64,000 nucleotides of DNA from Stenotrophomonas maltophilia (GTDB taxonomy: Bacteria; Pseudomonadota; Gammaproteobacteria; Xanthomonadales; Xanthomonadaceae), in contig NZ_CP015612.1 in assembly GCF_002138415.1 (NCBI RefSeq), positions 3,698,001 to 3,762,000 of the forward strand, read 5' to 3'. The position numbers and the translations under genes are program-made. The notes beneath the pieces are model-generated. The model was not told the DNA's origin, did no database searches, and saw only the letters and a list, made by a program, of their open reading frames with translations. Numbering within the stretch: the first letter of the stretch is position 1; each line of letters opens with the position of its first letter. Shown here piece by piece: positions 9,404 through 21,970 of the stretch.

Positions 9404-9940
9404 TCATTGATCTTCAAGCGAGAGCGTTGCCGGCCGTTCCAGCCAGCCGCCCGCGCCATCCGGCACCAGTTCGATCAGCTCCACGCGGTCTTCGAAGACC
9501 GCCGTGACCCGCCCGTCGCTCTGCCCGAGGTAACCGCCAGGGCGCACCCGGTAGGTCACCTTGTCCGGCCCCATCACCAGCGCCACGGTGGCCGCGCCGG
9601 TGCCGATGGTACCGACCATGTCCAGTGCATCCAGCGGGAAGCCTTCCAACGGCTCCTTGCGCCGGTTCGGATCCGGACGCAATCCGCCATTCCCCTGCTG
9701 CGGATTGGTCCAGGCATCGGTGAACGGATCGCGCATGCCCTGCGCGGAGTACTCGAAGGTCTCGAACTGCTGCATCACCGGCAGCGGCTCCAGCGGCTGT
9801 GCCGGTCGCGCACGCTCACCCTCCACCCACTTTTCAAGATTCGGCGCATCGCCCGGCGTGCTGGTCACGCCGCGGCCACAGGCGGCCAGCAGCAGCACGG
9901 CAGCTGCCATTCCACAACGTGCAAAGAAGGAACGGATCAC
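9404..9940 (-). CDS. pilP: Type IV pilus inner-membrane lipoprotein PilP
   Basis: A 178-residue lipoprotein with lipobox LLAAC (Cys21). The disordered N-terminal half contains the PilO-interacting region, and the C-terminal beta domain (about 95-175, MVGTIGTGAATVALVMGPD) contacts the PilQ N0 domain, linking inner- and outer-membrane parts of the pilus machine. The ATG at 9940 overlaps the pilO stop as ATGA, and 21 bases separate its stop from pilQ. Confidence 0.96.
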   Translation of the reverse strand: MIRSFFARCGMAAAVLLLAACGRGVTSTPGDAPNLEKWVEGERARPAQPLEPLPVMQQFETFEYSAQGMRDPFTDAWTNPQQGNGGLRPDPNRRKEPLEGFPLDALDMVGTIGTGAATVALVMGPDKVTYRVRPGGYLGQSDGRVTAVFEDRVELIELVPDGAGGWLERPATLSLEDQ

Positions 9941-10593
9941 TTCTTGTCCTCCTTGCCGGCTTCAGCCTTCTGCTGTTCCTGCACCTCGGTCTCGTCCAGG
10001 TAGCGATAGGTCTTGACCGTGCCGGACAGTTCCAGCGCGCCACTGCGGACGTTGCCGCTGGTCTTGTCCTTGGGCTTGAGGTTGATGTCGTGCATGGTCA
10101 GGATGACCACGCGCGGCAGCGACGCCACGCCACTGACGAAGGCACCGAACTGGTGGTAACTGCCCACCATGCGCAGCTTGATCGGCTTCTCGGCGTAGAA
10201 CTCCTTGACCTGCTCCTGCTCGGGCTCGAACAGCTCGTTGGTCAGGCCGCTGGACAGCGCGGTCTGCGAGATGTCGATGATCAGGTCGGGCATTTCGGTC
10301 TTGCTGGGCAGCTGCCGCAGCATCTGCTGCAGCACCTGCTCCATCTGCGCCAGCTGCTGCTTCAGCGGCGCCAGGTTCACCGCGCGTTCCTGCTGCTTGG
10401 TGAACTCCGAACGCAGCTCGGTTTCCTTCGATTCCAGGCCGGCCAGTTCCTCGCGCTTGCCGCTGATCAGCAGCATCCACGCGACGAACATGATCACCAC
10501 CGCCAGCAGCGAGCAGAAGACGATCTTGGCCTTCTGCGGCCAGTTGCCGATGTCGTTGAAATCCAGGTTCTTCAGATCGATCTTCTGGCTCAT
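9937..10593 (-). CDS. pilO: Type IV pilus alignment protein PilO
   Basis: A 218-residue bitopic inner-membrane protein: short cytoplasmic N-terminus, one membrane helix (about 27-46), a periplasmic coiled coil (about 48-105) and a ferredoxin-like fold at the C-terminus. It pairs with PilN and connects the PilM-PilN ring to PilP and PilQ. The sequence GSYHQFGAFVSGVASLPRVV is characteristic of the family. The C-terminus is Lys/Glu rich. Starts and stops overlap pilN and pilP by four bases. Confidence 0.96.
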   Translation of the reverse strand: MSQKIDLKNLDFNDIGNWPQKAKIVFCSLLAVVIMFVAWMLLISGKREELAGLESKETELRSEFTKQQERAVNLAPLKQQLAQMEQVLQQMLRQLPSKTEMPDLIIDISQTALSSGLTNELFEPEQEQVKEFYAEKPIKLRMVGSYHQFGAFVSGVASLPRVVILTMHDINLKPKDKTSGNVRSGALELSGTVKTYRYLDETEVQEQQKAEAGKEDKK

Positions 10594-11458
10594 GCGCGGT
10601 CCCCCTGCAGCGGGGCATTGAAGGCCTGCGGCGGCTGCGCCAGGCGGCTGCCCTCAGGCTTCGGCGCAGGCTTGGCGGCCGGGGCTGCCGGCTGGTTCGG
10701 CGTGGCCGGGGTGGCAGCGGGTGCGGTGGGTGCGGTCGGTGCAGCAGCGGGCTGGCCTGCGGCCGGGGCAGCGGGTGCCGCTGCATCCGGACCGGCTGCA
10801 AGCGGTGCCACTGCGGGCGGAGCCGGCGTTGCCACCGAACCATCCGCGTTGAGGCCTGGCGTACCCGCCACTTCTTCGCTCTGCGCCGGCAGCTTCACCT
10901 TGACCACGAACACGTAGGGCAGCGCCTTGATGTCCGCAACCGGGCCGGTCTTGCCGTCCTTGTCCTTCTCGGGGTCACGCGCTTCGATGATCGACAGTTC
11001 CGGGTTGGTCATCCAACCGGAGGTCTCCAGGTTGCGCATGTACGCCGAAACACGGGCGTTGGACTGGGTGCGGCCTTCCAGGGTCAGCACGTCGCCTTCC
11101 TGCTTCAGCGCAGTCAGCACCAGGCCATCGGGAATCGTGCGCACCAGCGCATCGAACAGGTGCACCATCTGCGAGCGCTTGGCCTGCAGTTCCTCGATCA
11201 CCTTCTTGCGGGCCAGCAGGCGGTCCTTCTGGGCGTCGAGGCGGTCGATCTCCTTGTTCTGTTCCTTGACCTTCTCGATCTCGGCTTCCAGATAGGCATT
11301 GCGGTCCATCTGGCCGCTCACCTGGCGGTCGTAATAGAACCAGATCAGCAGCGACAACAGCAGGCCACCGATCGCGGCCATGCCCAGCATTGCGTAGAAC
11401 TCGCGCTGGCGTTGCTTGCGCCGCTCGGCGCGCCAGGGCAATAGATTGATGCGTGCCA

Positions 11459-11459
<1 letters not shown>
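10590..11459 (-). CDS. pilN: Type IV pilus protein PilN with a long Ala/Pro-rich C-terminal tail
   Basis: A 289-residue protein. The N-terminal motif MARINLLPWRAERR (the conserved PilM-binding INLLPWR peptide) precedes a membrane helix (about 24-42), a coiled coil and a periplasmic ferredoxin-like domain ending near residue 195. The remaining roughly 90 residues are an Ala/Pro-rich low-complexity extension (repeats of PAA, PTA, PAP) not present in the shorter PilN of Pseudomonas or Neisseria. Its ATG overlaps the pilM stop by one base. Confidence 0.95.
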
Positions 11460-15160
<3,701 letters not shown>

Positions 15161-15183
15161 GGAAGGGGGCGGTGGGTGCCGCT

Positions 15184-15442
15184 CTGGTAGATGCCAACCT
15201 TGGTTGGCGCCCCGTGCCGACCAAGGTCGGCACCTACCAAAGCGTTGGTGGGTGCCAACCTTGGTTGGCACTGATGCTGCCCTGGTAGACGCCAACCTTG
15301 GTTGGCGCCCCGTGCCGACCAAGGTCGGCACCTACCAAAGCGTTGGTGGGTGCCAACCTTGGTTGGCACTGATGCTGCCCTGGTAGACGCCAACCGTGGT
15401 TGGCGCCTCGTGCCGACCAAGGTCGGCACCCACCAGAGCGGT
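15184..15442 (+). repeat. Tandem array of SMAG/REP hairpins, period 98 bases
   Basis: About 2.6 copies of a 98-base unit (starts at 15184, 15282 and 15380). Each complete unit contains three hairpins: one headed GGTAG with stem GCCAACCTTGGTTGGC, one in the opposite orientation (TGCCGACCAAGGTCGGCA then CCTACC), and one headed GGTGGG with TGCCAACCTTGGTTGGCA. The first two units are almost identical; the third has small changes (CCGTGG in the first stem; CACCCACC). Eight hairpins in all fill the gap between the PBP1a stop and the next gene and could block transcription read-through. Confidence 0.9.
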
Positions 15443-15516
15443 TGCATCCGCCATACCCACGCAGATGTCACATCCGTGCGCTAGTCTGTAGCCAGGTCGC
15501 AACAGGGAGTCATCGC

Positions 15517-16161
15517 ATGCATCGCGCCCGTCAGCATGCTGCCAGCCAGACCCGCGAGCGGCGCCACCGCCTCGCCCACGAAGCCGCCCGCCTGATGGCC
15601 GAAGGCGGCATCCGCGACTACCACCAGGCTAAGTTGAAGGCCGCCAGCCGGCTCGGCATCCACGACGATGCCTCCCTGCCCCGCAATACCGAGATCGAAG
15701 ACGCCCTGCGCGAGTACCAGCGGCTGTTCTCCGGGCCCCAGCATGGCAACGAACTGCAGCGCCGCCGCGAAGCCGCCATGCGCGCGCTGGAGTTCCTGCA
15801 CGGCTTCTCCCCGCGCCTGGCCGGCCCCGTGCTGGACGGCACCGCCGACGCCAACAGTCCCGTGCAGCTGCACCTGCACAGTGACGACCCGGAAGCCGTG
15901 CACCGCTTCCTGGACGAACACGGCATCCCCGCCGAATCGCGGACGCGCCGCCTGCGCATGGACCGCGAGCGCTGCCTCGACGTGCCGGTGTGGGTGTTCA
16001 GTGCCGAGGAGCTGACCTTTGACCTGGCCGTGCTGCCCTACGACGCCCTGCGCCAGGCACCGCTTTCGCCGGTGGATGAGAAGCCGATGCGGCGTGCGTC
16101 GGTGGCGCAGTTACGGCAGGTGCTGGCCGAGGCGGAGATCACTGCGTACATCGGCGGGTGA
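15517..16161 (+). CDS. Nucleotidyltransferase-like hypothetical protein
   Basis: A 214-residue soluble protein, starting at ATG 15517 with AGGGAG upstream. The N-terminal half is helical and very rich in Arg, His and Ala (AHEAARLMAEGGIRDYHQAK). The middle (LAGPVLDGTADANSPVQLHL then HSDDPEAVHRFLDEHGIP) resembles the beta-strand core of nucleotidyltransferase-fold proteins of unknown role in Xanthomonadaceae and Bordetella. I see no complete catalytic GS...DxD motif, so activity is not assured. It stands alone, flanked by SMAG elements on both sides. Confidence 0.7.
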   Translation: MHRARQHAASQTRERRHRLAHEAARLMAEGGIRDYHQAKLKAASRLGIHDDASLPRNTEIEDALREYQRLFSGPQHGNELQRRREAAMRALEFLHGFSPRLAGPVLDGTADANSPVQLHLHSDDPEAVHRFLDEHGIPAESRTRRLRMDRERCLDVPVWVFSAEELTFDLAVLPYDALRQAPLSPVDEKPMRRASVAQLRQVLAEAEITAYIGG

Positions 16162-16178
16162 CGGTAGCGCCGGTCCTG

Positions 16179-16262
16179 GTGGGTGCGGACCGGTGGTCCG
16201 CACTGCATTTCAGACGTCCGGATACCTGACCGAAGAGCAGCCGAGCGTGGGCTCGGCTCTAC
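16179..16262. repeat. Two SMAG/REP hairpins
   Basis: 16179-16202 (plus, GTGGG head, stem TGCGGACC/GGTCCGCA) and 16239-16262 (minus, GTAG head, stem AGCCGAGC/GCTCGGCT). They separate the convergent genes ending at 16161 and 16306. Confidence 0.75.
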
Positions 16263-16291
16263 AGGGAGCGTGGCATCCGCGGGCGCCCCCC

Positions 16292-16309
16292 AGCATGGCA
16301 GTGCTCTAC
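16292..16309 (-). repeat. Degenerate SMAG-like hairpin carrying a stop codon
   Basis: On the minus strand GTAGAGCACTGCCATGCT: a GTAG head with a weak AGCA(C)T/ATGCT stem. The TAG of the head (16308-16306) is the stop codon of the gene to its right. Confidence 0.45.
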
Positions 16310-17055
16310 AGCTGCATGCCATTGCCGGTGGTCGGCTCCGGGCCAATCAACCACTCCGGCAACCACGGTGCGGGTGCGCGCTTCGGGTACTCCGCCATCA
16401 TCCGCGCGTGCATGGTCTGCAGATCGTTCAACAGCCATACCTGGTGAAGGATGTCACTGAACGAATCCGACCAGCCGCTCTTCACCCGTTGGCGATCGAC
16501 GCTCGTGAGACCGGGCACCAGATCACGCGGGCCATCCAGAATGGGCTGCAACGCCCTGTTGATGCCCGCGTTCTCCGTCGCGGCCTCACGCAACTGGCTG
16601 ATGTGCGCCTGCACCCGTGTGCATTGATACGGCACGCAGCCCGCGGTCGCCTCGATGTAATCGGCGATATCCGCCAGCAGGTTGGCCTTCAGCCGCCATG
16701 CCACCTCGCCATCCAGCACCTGCCGTACCTGAATTGTTCTCCGCGTACTGGCGCGGATATCCTCTGCCGTGGTGAATGGCTGGCCCGGCGTGCTGCCACC
16801 GTGACGCACCAGAACAATGCGGTGGATCGCCTCGTTGGTGATGCCCTCCACCCGTAGCGCCGCTACCTGCGGATGCATGCGCGGAAGCGGCACATTGGTG
16901 AACCGCCAGTAGTACCAGAGCAACGCCACTCCCCCCAGGAAGCACAGCACACAGGCCAGCATCCAGACGTCCAGATGGCGGGTGTAGTAGTAGTACCGCG
17001 CCCGCCAAACGTAGAACGTGCGGTAGCTGACGAATCGACTCACCCATCGGTACAT
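16306..17055 (-). CDS. Hypothetical bitopic inner-membrane protein downstream of the trimeric adhesin
   Basis: A 249-residue protein that I do not recognise. An aromatic/basic cytoplasmic N-terminus (YVWRARYYYYTRH, residues 15-27) leads into one membrane helix (about 30-50, WMLACVLCFLGGVALLWYYW), followed by a roughly 200-residue helical periplasmic domain with a CVPYQC pair near the middle that could form a disulfide. Start MYRWV at 17055 is favoured because GAGGAG lies six bases upstream; the in-frame ATG at 17061 would leave no spacing. It follows the adhesin stop by 69 bases on the same strand, so it may be a dedicated accessory protein, but this is only inference from position. Confidence 0.7.
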   Translation of the reverse strand: MYRWVSRFVSYRTFYVWRARYYYYTRHLDVWMLACVLCFLGGVALLWYYWRFTNVPLPRMHPQVAALRVEGITNEAIHRIVLVRHGGSTPGQPFTTAEDIRASTRRTIQVRQVLDGEVAWRLKANLLADIADYIEATAGCVPYQCTRVQAHISQLREAATENAGINRALQPILDGPRDLVPGLTSVDRQRVKSGWSDSFSDILHQVWLLNDLQTMHARMMAEYPKRAPAPWLPEWLIGPEPTTGNGMQL

Positions 17056-17124
17056 TGCCATCTCCTCGGCAAGGCCCCCGGCGCGGCGGGGTTCATTACG
17101 CGCGTCACGCCGGGGCTGCATGGC

Positions 17125-20100
17125 TTACCAGCCGATGCCCACACCGACGCCCATGCTGCGCTCACCACTGTTGGTGAACGCCCCATTGAGGCTGAAGGTG
17201 GCTGAGCCCTTCTCGTTGAGCACGCGCTGGTAGCCCACCGCCATCGCCGACTCACCCTCGCTGTAACCCACGCCCGCACCAAGGCGGTTGTAGGTGGCCA
17301 GGCCGGCGGTGTTCATCGCCATCGCCGTCTGCGCACTGCTCATCGCCGCCATGCGGTTGAAGCGCTTGTCCATCTTGTCCAGGCGGCGCTCGAAGTTGCT
17401 GATCGCACCATCGGTGTACTCGTTGGCGCGGGCCAGCATCTTCTCCAGCTCAGCGGTGTCGACCTGCGGCTTCGGCGAGTCGTCCTTGTTGGCCTTCGGC
17501 TGCGGCGTGGGCTTGTCACCCTCGCCTACCGAGGCGACCTGCTGGGAGTCCTTGCCTTCCGGCACTACGGGGGTCTCTTCGGCCTGCGGCTTCGGCACCG
17601 AGGACGTCGCCAGCGCACGCGGTAGCGGGGCATCGTCGATGCGCTGTTCCAGCCCATCCATGCGGCCGTTGAGCTGCTGCTGCATCGAATGCAGCTGGCC
17701 GCCGTTGACCGCATCGCGGCTGCCGGCCGCGATCAGGCCGTTGGCCACGTTGGAGATGACCATGCCGTTGGCACCGGCGAGGGTGAGCTGGTTGACACCG
17801 TCGGCGCGGACCGAGGGAGTGTCCTGGAACACGGAGCGGAGCTGGGTTTCGACCTTGTCCACACGCGAGGTGTTGGTGACGACCGCGCCATCCAGCGCTT
17901 CAAGTGCGCCATTCAAGGTGGACTGCGCCTGGCCCTGGACGTTGAAGCGCGGGCCGACGATGTTGCCGTTGGCATCCACCTCGCCGCCAAGGGAGGAGAG
18001 CGCACCGCGCAGCTGGCCGACGGTGGCGGCGTTGTGGTTGGCTGTGCCGTTGGCGATGTTTACGAGACGGCGTTCAGTTCCTGCACTCCCAAAGGATGCA
18101 GTTCCTGCCTCAGTAGCTTCAGACCCCACGCCCAGCGCCAATGATCCGTCTGCGCCCGCATGGACTCTTGAACTTGCTCCAATTGAAACTCCGTTCGTCG
18201 ACGCGACATGTGCACCAGCCCCCACCGCGAAGCCATTCAAAGCGTTCGCTGACACGGAAGATCCACGACCTATAGCGACAGAATTTACGCCCAACGAAGA
18301 GGCGAACGAACCGATAGCCGTCCCTCCCTCGCCCTGCGTGCGAGCCGAGTCACCAATTGCAACACCCAAGAAACCTGCGAAGGCATCCTTGCTGAGCTGA
18401 TCCGTATTGATTTTGAGGAAGCGCCCCTGATACTCAATCTCGGATACGCGATCAGTCACCGCAAACAACTGGCGCCCAGTAACTACGTCTCGACTATCGG
18501 CAGAGAGGGAGCCATCGGCCACACCAGTCAAACGCGCACCACCGTAGTCGATGACGCTCGCATCCAACCCACGCATTGCCTGCTGCCCCATCTCCCGCTC
18601 CTTGCGCATCGCGTCCAGATCATTCCGATTCTGCGAGATCTTCTGCTCTGCGGCGTACAGCTGGTTGCCCGTTACGGCATCACGGCTTCCTGGGGCCACT
18701 CGGCCATCGGCAAGATTGGTCAGCACCATGCCGTTCACGCCATTCAGCGCGATCTGGCTCATGCCGTCGGCACGGGCCGAAGGTGAATCCTGGAAGATCG
18801 AGCTCAGCTGACCTTCCACCTTGTCCGCGCGACGGCCGGCGGTGATGACGGCGCCATCGAGTGCCATCAGCGCATCCTCGACGGTGCTCTGCGTTCCGCC
18901 CTGCATCGTGTAGGTCGGGGCGATGATGTTGCCATTGGCATCCATGCCTGCGCCGCCGCCGAGGGTGGCGAGGGAATCCTTGAGCTGGGAGACGGTGGTG
19001 GCATTGTGATCGGCGGTGCCTCGGGCAATGTTTACAAGCCGGCGCTGCATGCCTGCATTCCCAAATGACGCAACACCTTCTTCATTCGCCTGAGAGCTAC
19101 TTCCAAGTGCCAGCGAGCCGTGAGCCCCGCTTTCAACTCTTGCGCCAGCACCGATCGCGACGCCACCACTCGCGCCGCCAGCGGCTCCGCCAACTTCTGC
19201 GCCGGCTCCCATTGCAAATCCATTCTCGGAGCCAACGGACACAGTTGCCCCTCGACCAATCGCAGTGGAGTTCCTGCCCATCGCTTCTGCAAGAGTACCC
19301 ACCGCGGTTCCTCCCTCCAGGCCCGTCTTTGCTGAATTTCCGACCGCAACGCCTGCCATACCCGCTTGTGCGCGTTCACTGATGGGAGCTGACCCGATAC
19401 TCACAAACTGCGCGACACCCTCAAGATCTGAGACCCGTGAATTGGTTGAATACAGCTGCCTACCAGACACAGCTTCGGCACTGCTGGCGCTCAAGACCCC
19501 ATCCGCCACACCACTGATCTTCCGATTGGCATTGGCACTGTTACGCACATCCAACGTCGTACCACTGTTCTTCTCACCCAGGCGCACATTGCCAGTCGCG
19601 GATACCTGCGCCACCAGCCCGCCCAGCACTGCAGCCTCGCCCAGCGCCGTGGCTGCATCCCTCTTTGCCACGGCAGCCTCCGTGCCCGCAGCCCTGGCAA
19701 TGCCCTCCACCGTCGCCATCTTGTCATTGGTCGCGTTGAGCTGCCTGCCGTTGACGGCCTCATAGCTGCTGGCGCTGACCGCTCCATCGGCTACGCCGGT
19801 CAGCTTCCGATGCGCATTCGCGCTGTTACGTACATCCAACACGGTGCCGCTGTTCTTCTCGCCAACACGCACGTTGCCATTGACAGCGACTTGACCGACA
19901 AGACCACTTAGCACTCCGGCTTCAGCCAACGCCTTGTCCGCACTGACCTTCGCTGCGCTGGCTGTCGTCTGTGCCGCAGTCACGTTCGCGTTGGTTTCAT
20001 GGAGCTGCTTACCGGTCACGGCCTCGTTGCTGGTCGCGCTGATGGCCCCATCGGCGACGCCCATGATCCTGCGGTTCGCATTGGCGCTGTTGCGCACATC

Positions 20101-21909
20101 CAGCTGCGTGCCACTGTTCTTCTGGCCCAGACGAACACTGCCATTGGCAGCGGTCTGGTTCACCAGGCCACCCAGCACCACCGTCTCGGCCAGTGCCTTG
20201 CCCGATTCCACCTTTGCGGCATTGGCGGTGGTCGTCGCGCCGTCAGCTGCTGTCTGGGCCTTGGTCACGGCCTGGTTGGTGGCATGAAGCTGGTTGCCAG
20301 TGATGGCATCGGTGCTGCCGGCGCCCACCACACCATCGGCGATGTACTGGATCTTCCGCTTCCTGCTGGCGCTGCCCACCGATACCGAATTGGCCGAAGC
20401 GGTCACTGCACCTGCACCCAGCGCAACGGCATTCTCATGTGAAGCCTGAGCACGGTCACCCAGTGCCACGGAGCCTGTTTTCGTAGCCTTGGCCAGGTTG
20501 CCCAGTGCGCTGGCGTACTGCGCCGTCGCTTCGCTACCGCGACCCAGTGCCGTTGCCTGGCTGGCGCTGGCCTTGCTCAGATAGCCAACTGCCGTACCGT
20601 GCTCAGCCTGAGCCTTGGCGTCGCCGCCTATGGCAATCGAGAAGTTCCCGCTTGCGTTTGCGCGGAAGCCGGTTGCTACGGCACCGTTGGCGCTACGGGT
20701 TCCGGCGCCGACCGAGACACCTGCATTCTGGTTCGCCACCTTGTTACCATCCGCATCTACACCAGCGCGTGCGTCATCGCCCAGCGCTACGCTGCGGCCG
20801 TTGTACGCTTTGGCGTTGTTGCCGAGTGCGGTGCTGATGCCGTAGCTGCCGTTCTCTGCGCTAGCTCCCTTGCCCAAGGCCAGAGTCGCAGCGTCGATCC
20901 GATTCACGGCTGCCTGCGCAATGCTCCGTACCGCTGCCACGTCCACTTTCGCAGCATCCGCGGTCTTCTCGACGACTCCCAGCTTGGTATTGGTGGAATG
21001 AAGCTGCTTGCCGGTGACCGCGTCGGTGCTGTTTGTGCCCAGGGTACCATCCGCCACGCCGCTGACCCTGCGAACTACCCCCGCTCCGTTGCGCACATCA
21101 AGTATTGTCCCGGTATTACCCGAGCCAAGCCTGATGCTTCCGGCCCCAGACATCTCGTAAATCATGGATTCGGTTTTCCAACGCTCTTCATACAGCTGCT
21201 TTCCCGTGACCGCATCTGTGCTACCAGCATCCAAACGTGCGTCCTGGACATTGACGATGCGACGCTTTTCGCTGGAGCTGCCCACAGAGACGACATTGTC
21301 TTCGTGGGTGACTGCGTTGGCTCCCAGCGCCACCGAGTTCTGGTTCTGTGCAAGCGCGCCACTACCCAACGCCATCGCATTCGTGCGCGTTGCGCTGGAA
21401 CCATTGCCTAGCGACGTTGACCCGAATCCAGATGCTCTGGATTTCGCTCCCAAGCCCACACTGTGTCCGCCCAACGCCTTCGACTGATAGCCTATGGCGA
21501 CGTTGTCGACGCCGTAGGTCTCTACCGAGTTGCCAAACGCGGAGCTGTTGTTTCCGTTGATGCGAATCCCATGCCCGAACCCGGTGGTACTCTGCCCGGT
21601 CGCTATTGTCCCAGCACCCGTAATCAAGGGTAACGTCGAACTCAGCAGCGAGAATGCGCGGACGCCCGGAGCCGTCGCCGCCGTATAGAGGCACCCCTCC
21701 CGCTCCTCCTCTTCCGCTCCGCAGTCAGGGTTCGTCACCGCAGAGGCGTGAGCGACCACCGCGAGCGACTGGAAGGCTACAAACAAAGCCACGCGCTGGG
21801 CGCTCTTGCGACGCTGCGACGATGACCTGCACACCGCCTTGGCAAGTTCACTGCCCACCACCCAGCACTGCTTGGCCACACTCCAGATACGTCGATAGAT
21901 TCGATTCAT
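17125..21909 (-). CDS. Trimeric autotransporter adhesin (YadA/Hia-like)
   Basis: A 1594-residue surface adhesin. The N-terminus is an extended signal peptide region (MNRIYRRIWSVAKQCWVVGS, ESPR type) with cleavage near residue 57. Head segments of YadA-like heptad/14-mer repeats (patterns such as AxAxGxxSVALGxxA) occur near 115-200, 350-505, 850-950 and 1185-1285, separated by neck motifs (DAVTGKQL/EAVNGRQL). Four stalk modules share VRLGxKNSGTxLDVRNSANA. A Pro/Glu/Lys-rich linker (about 1430-1480) precedes a coiled coil and the 4-strand membrane anchor (about 1510-1594), ending VGVGIGW. Start ATG 21909 has AAGGAG upstream. Parts of the head segments have lower GC than neighbouring genes, suggesting mosaic evolution. 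Confidence 0.95.
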   Translation of the reverse strand: MNRIYRRIWSVAKQCWVVGSELAKAVCRSSSQRRKSAQRVALFVAFQSLAVVAHASAVTNPDCGAEEEEREGCLYTAATAPGVRAFSLLSSTLPLITGAGTIATGQSTTGFGHGIRINGNNSSAFGNSVETYGVDNVAIGYQSKALGGHSVGLGAKSRASGFGSTSLGNGSSATRTNAMALGSGALAQNQNSVALGANAVTHEDNVVSVGSSSEKRRIVNVQDARLDAGSTDAVTGKQLYEERWKTESMIYEMSGAGSIRLGSGNTGTILDVRNGAGVVRRVSGVADGTLGTNSTDAVTGKQLHSTNTKLGVVEKTADAAKVDVAAVRSIAQAAVNRIDAATLALGKGASAENGSYGISTALGNNAKAYNGRSVALGDDARAGVDADGNKVANQNAGVSVGAGTRSANGAVATGFRANASGNFSIAIGGDAKAQAEHGTAVGYLSKASASQATALGRGSEATAQYASALGNLAKATKTGSVALGDRAQASHENAVALGAGAVTASANSVSVGSASRKRKIQYIADGVVGAGSTDAITGNQLHATNQAVTKAQTAADGATTTANAAKVESGKALAETVVLGGLVNQTAANGSVRLGQKNSGTQLDVRNSANANRRIMGVADGAISATSNEAVTGKQLHETNANVTAAQTTASAAKVSADKALAEAGVLSGLVGQVAVNGNVRVGEKNSGTVLDVRNSANAHRKLTGVADGAVSASSYEAVNGRQLNATNDKMATVEGIARAAGTEAAVAKRDAATALGEAAVLGGLVAQVSATGNVRLGEKNSGTTLDVRNSANANRKISGVADGVLSASSAEAVSGRQLYSTNSRVSDLEGVAQFVSIGSAPISERAQAGMAGVAVGNSAKTGLEGGTAVGTLAEAMGRNSTAIGRGATVSVGSENGFAMGAGAEVGGAAGGASGGVAIGAGARVESGAHGSLALGSSSQANEEGVASFGNAGMQRRLVNIARGTADHNATTVSQLKDSLATLGGGAGMDANGNIIAPTYTMQGGTQSTVEDALMALDGAVITAGRRADKVEGQLSSIFQDSPSARADGMSQIALNGVNGMVLTNLADGRVAPGSRDAVTGNQLYAAEQKISQNRNDLDAMRKEREMGQQAMRGLDASVIDYGGARLTGVADGSLSADSRDVVTGRQLFAVTDRVSEIEYQGRFLKINTDQLSKDAFAGFLGVAIGDSARTQGEGGTAIGSFASSLGVNSVAIGRGSSVSANALNGFAVGAGAHVASTNGVSIGASSRVHAGADGSLALGVGSEATEAGTASFGSAGTERRLVNIANGTANHNAATVGQLRGALSSLGGEVDANGNIVGPRFNVQGQAQSTLNGALEALDGAVVTNTSRVDKVETQLRSVFQDTPSVRADGVNQLTLAGANGMVISNVANGLIAAGSRDAVNGGQLHSMQQQLNGRMDGLEQRIDDAPLPRALATSSVPKPQAEETPVVPEGKDSQQVASVGEGDKPTPQPKANKDDSPKPQVDTAELEKMLARANEYTDGAISNFERRLDKMDKRFNRMAAMSSAQTAMAMNTAGLATYNRLGAGVGYSEGESAMAVGYQRVLNEKGSATFSLNGAFTNSGERSMGVGVGIGW

Positions 21910-21941
21910 GCTTGTTCTCCTTAACACCAAAGGGAAATGGA

Positions 21942-21961
21942 GCCCCGCGCTTACGCGGGGC
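21942..21961 (-). terminator. Hairpin between fimbrial chaperone and adhesin genes
   Basis: Stem GCCCCGCG/CGCGGGGC with a 4-base loop, 10 bases after the chaperone stop; followed on the minus strand by a T/C-rich but not uninterrupted T tract. It could be a partial terminator that sets the adhesin apart from the fimbrial operon. Confidence 0.45.
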
Positions 21962-21970
21962 GATAGAAGG

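Noticed and set aside
15184..15442. CRISPR-like array
   Set aside because: The period is constant because the whole 98-base unit is repeated; there are no unique spacers, no cas genes, and the palindromes match GTAG-type REP elements.
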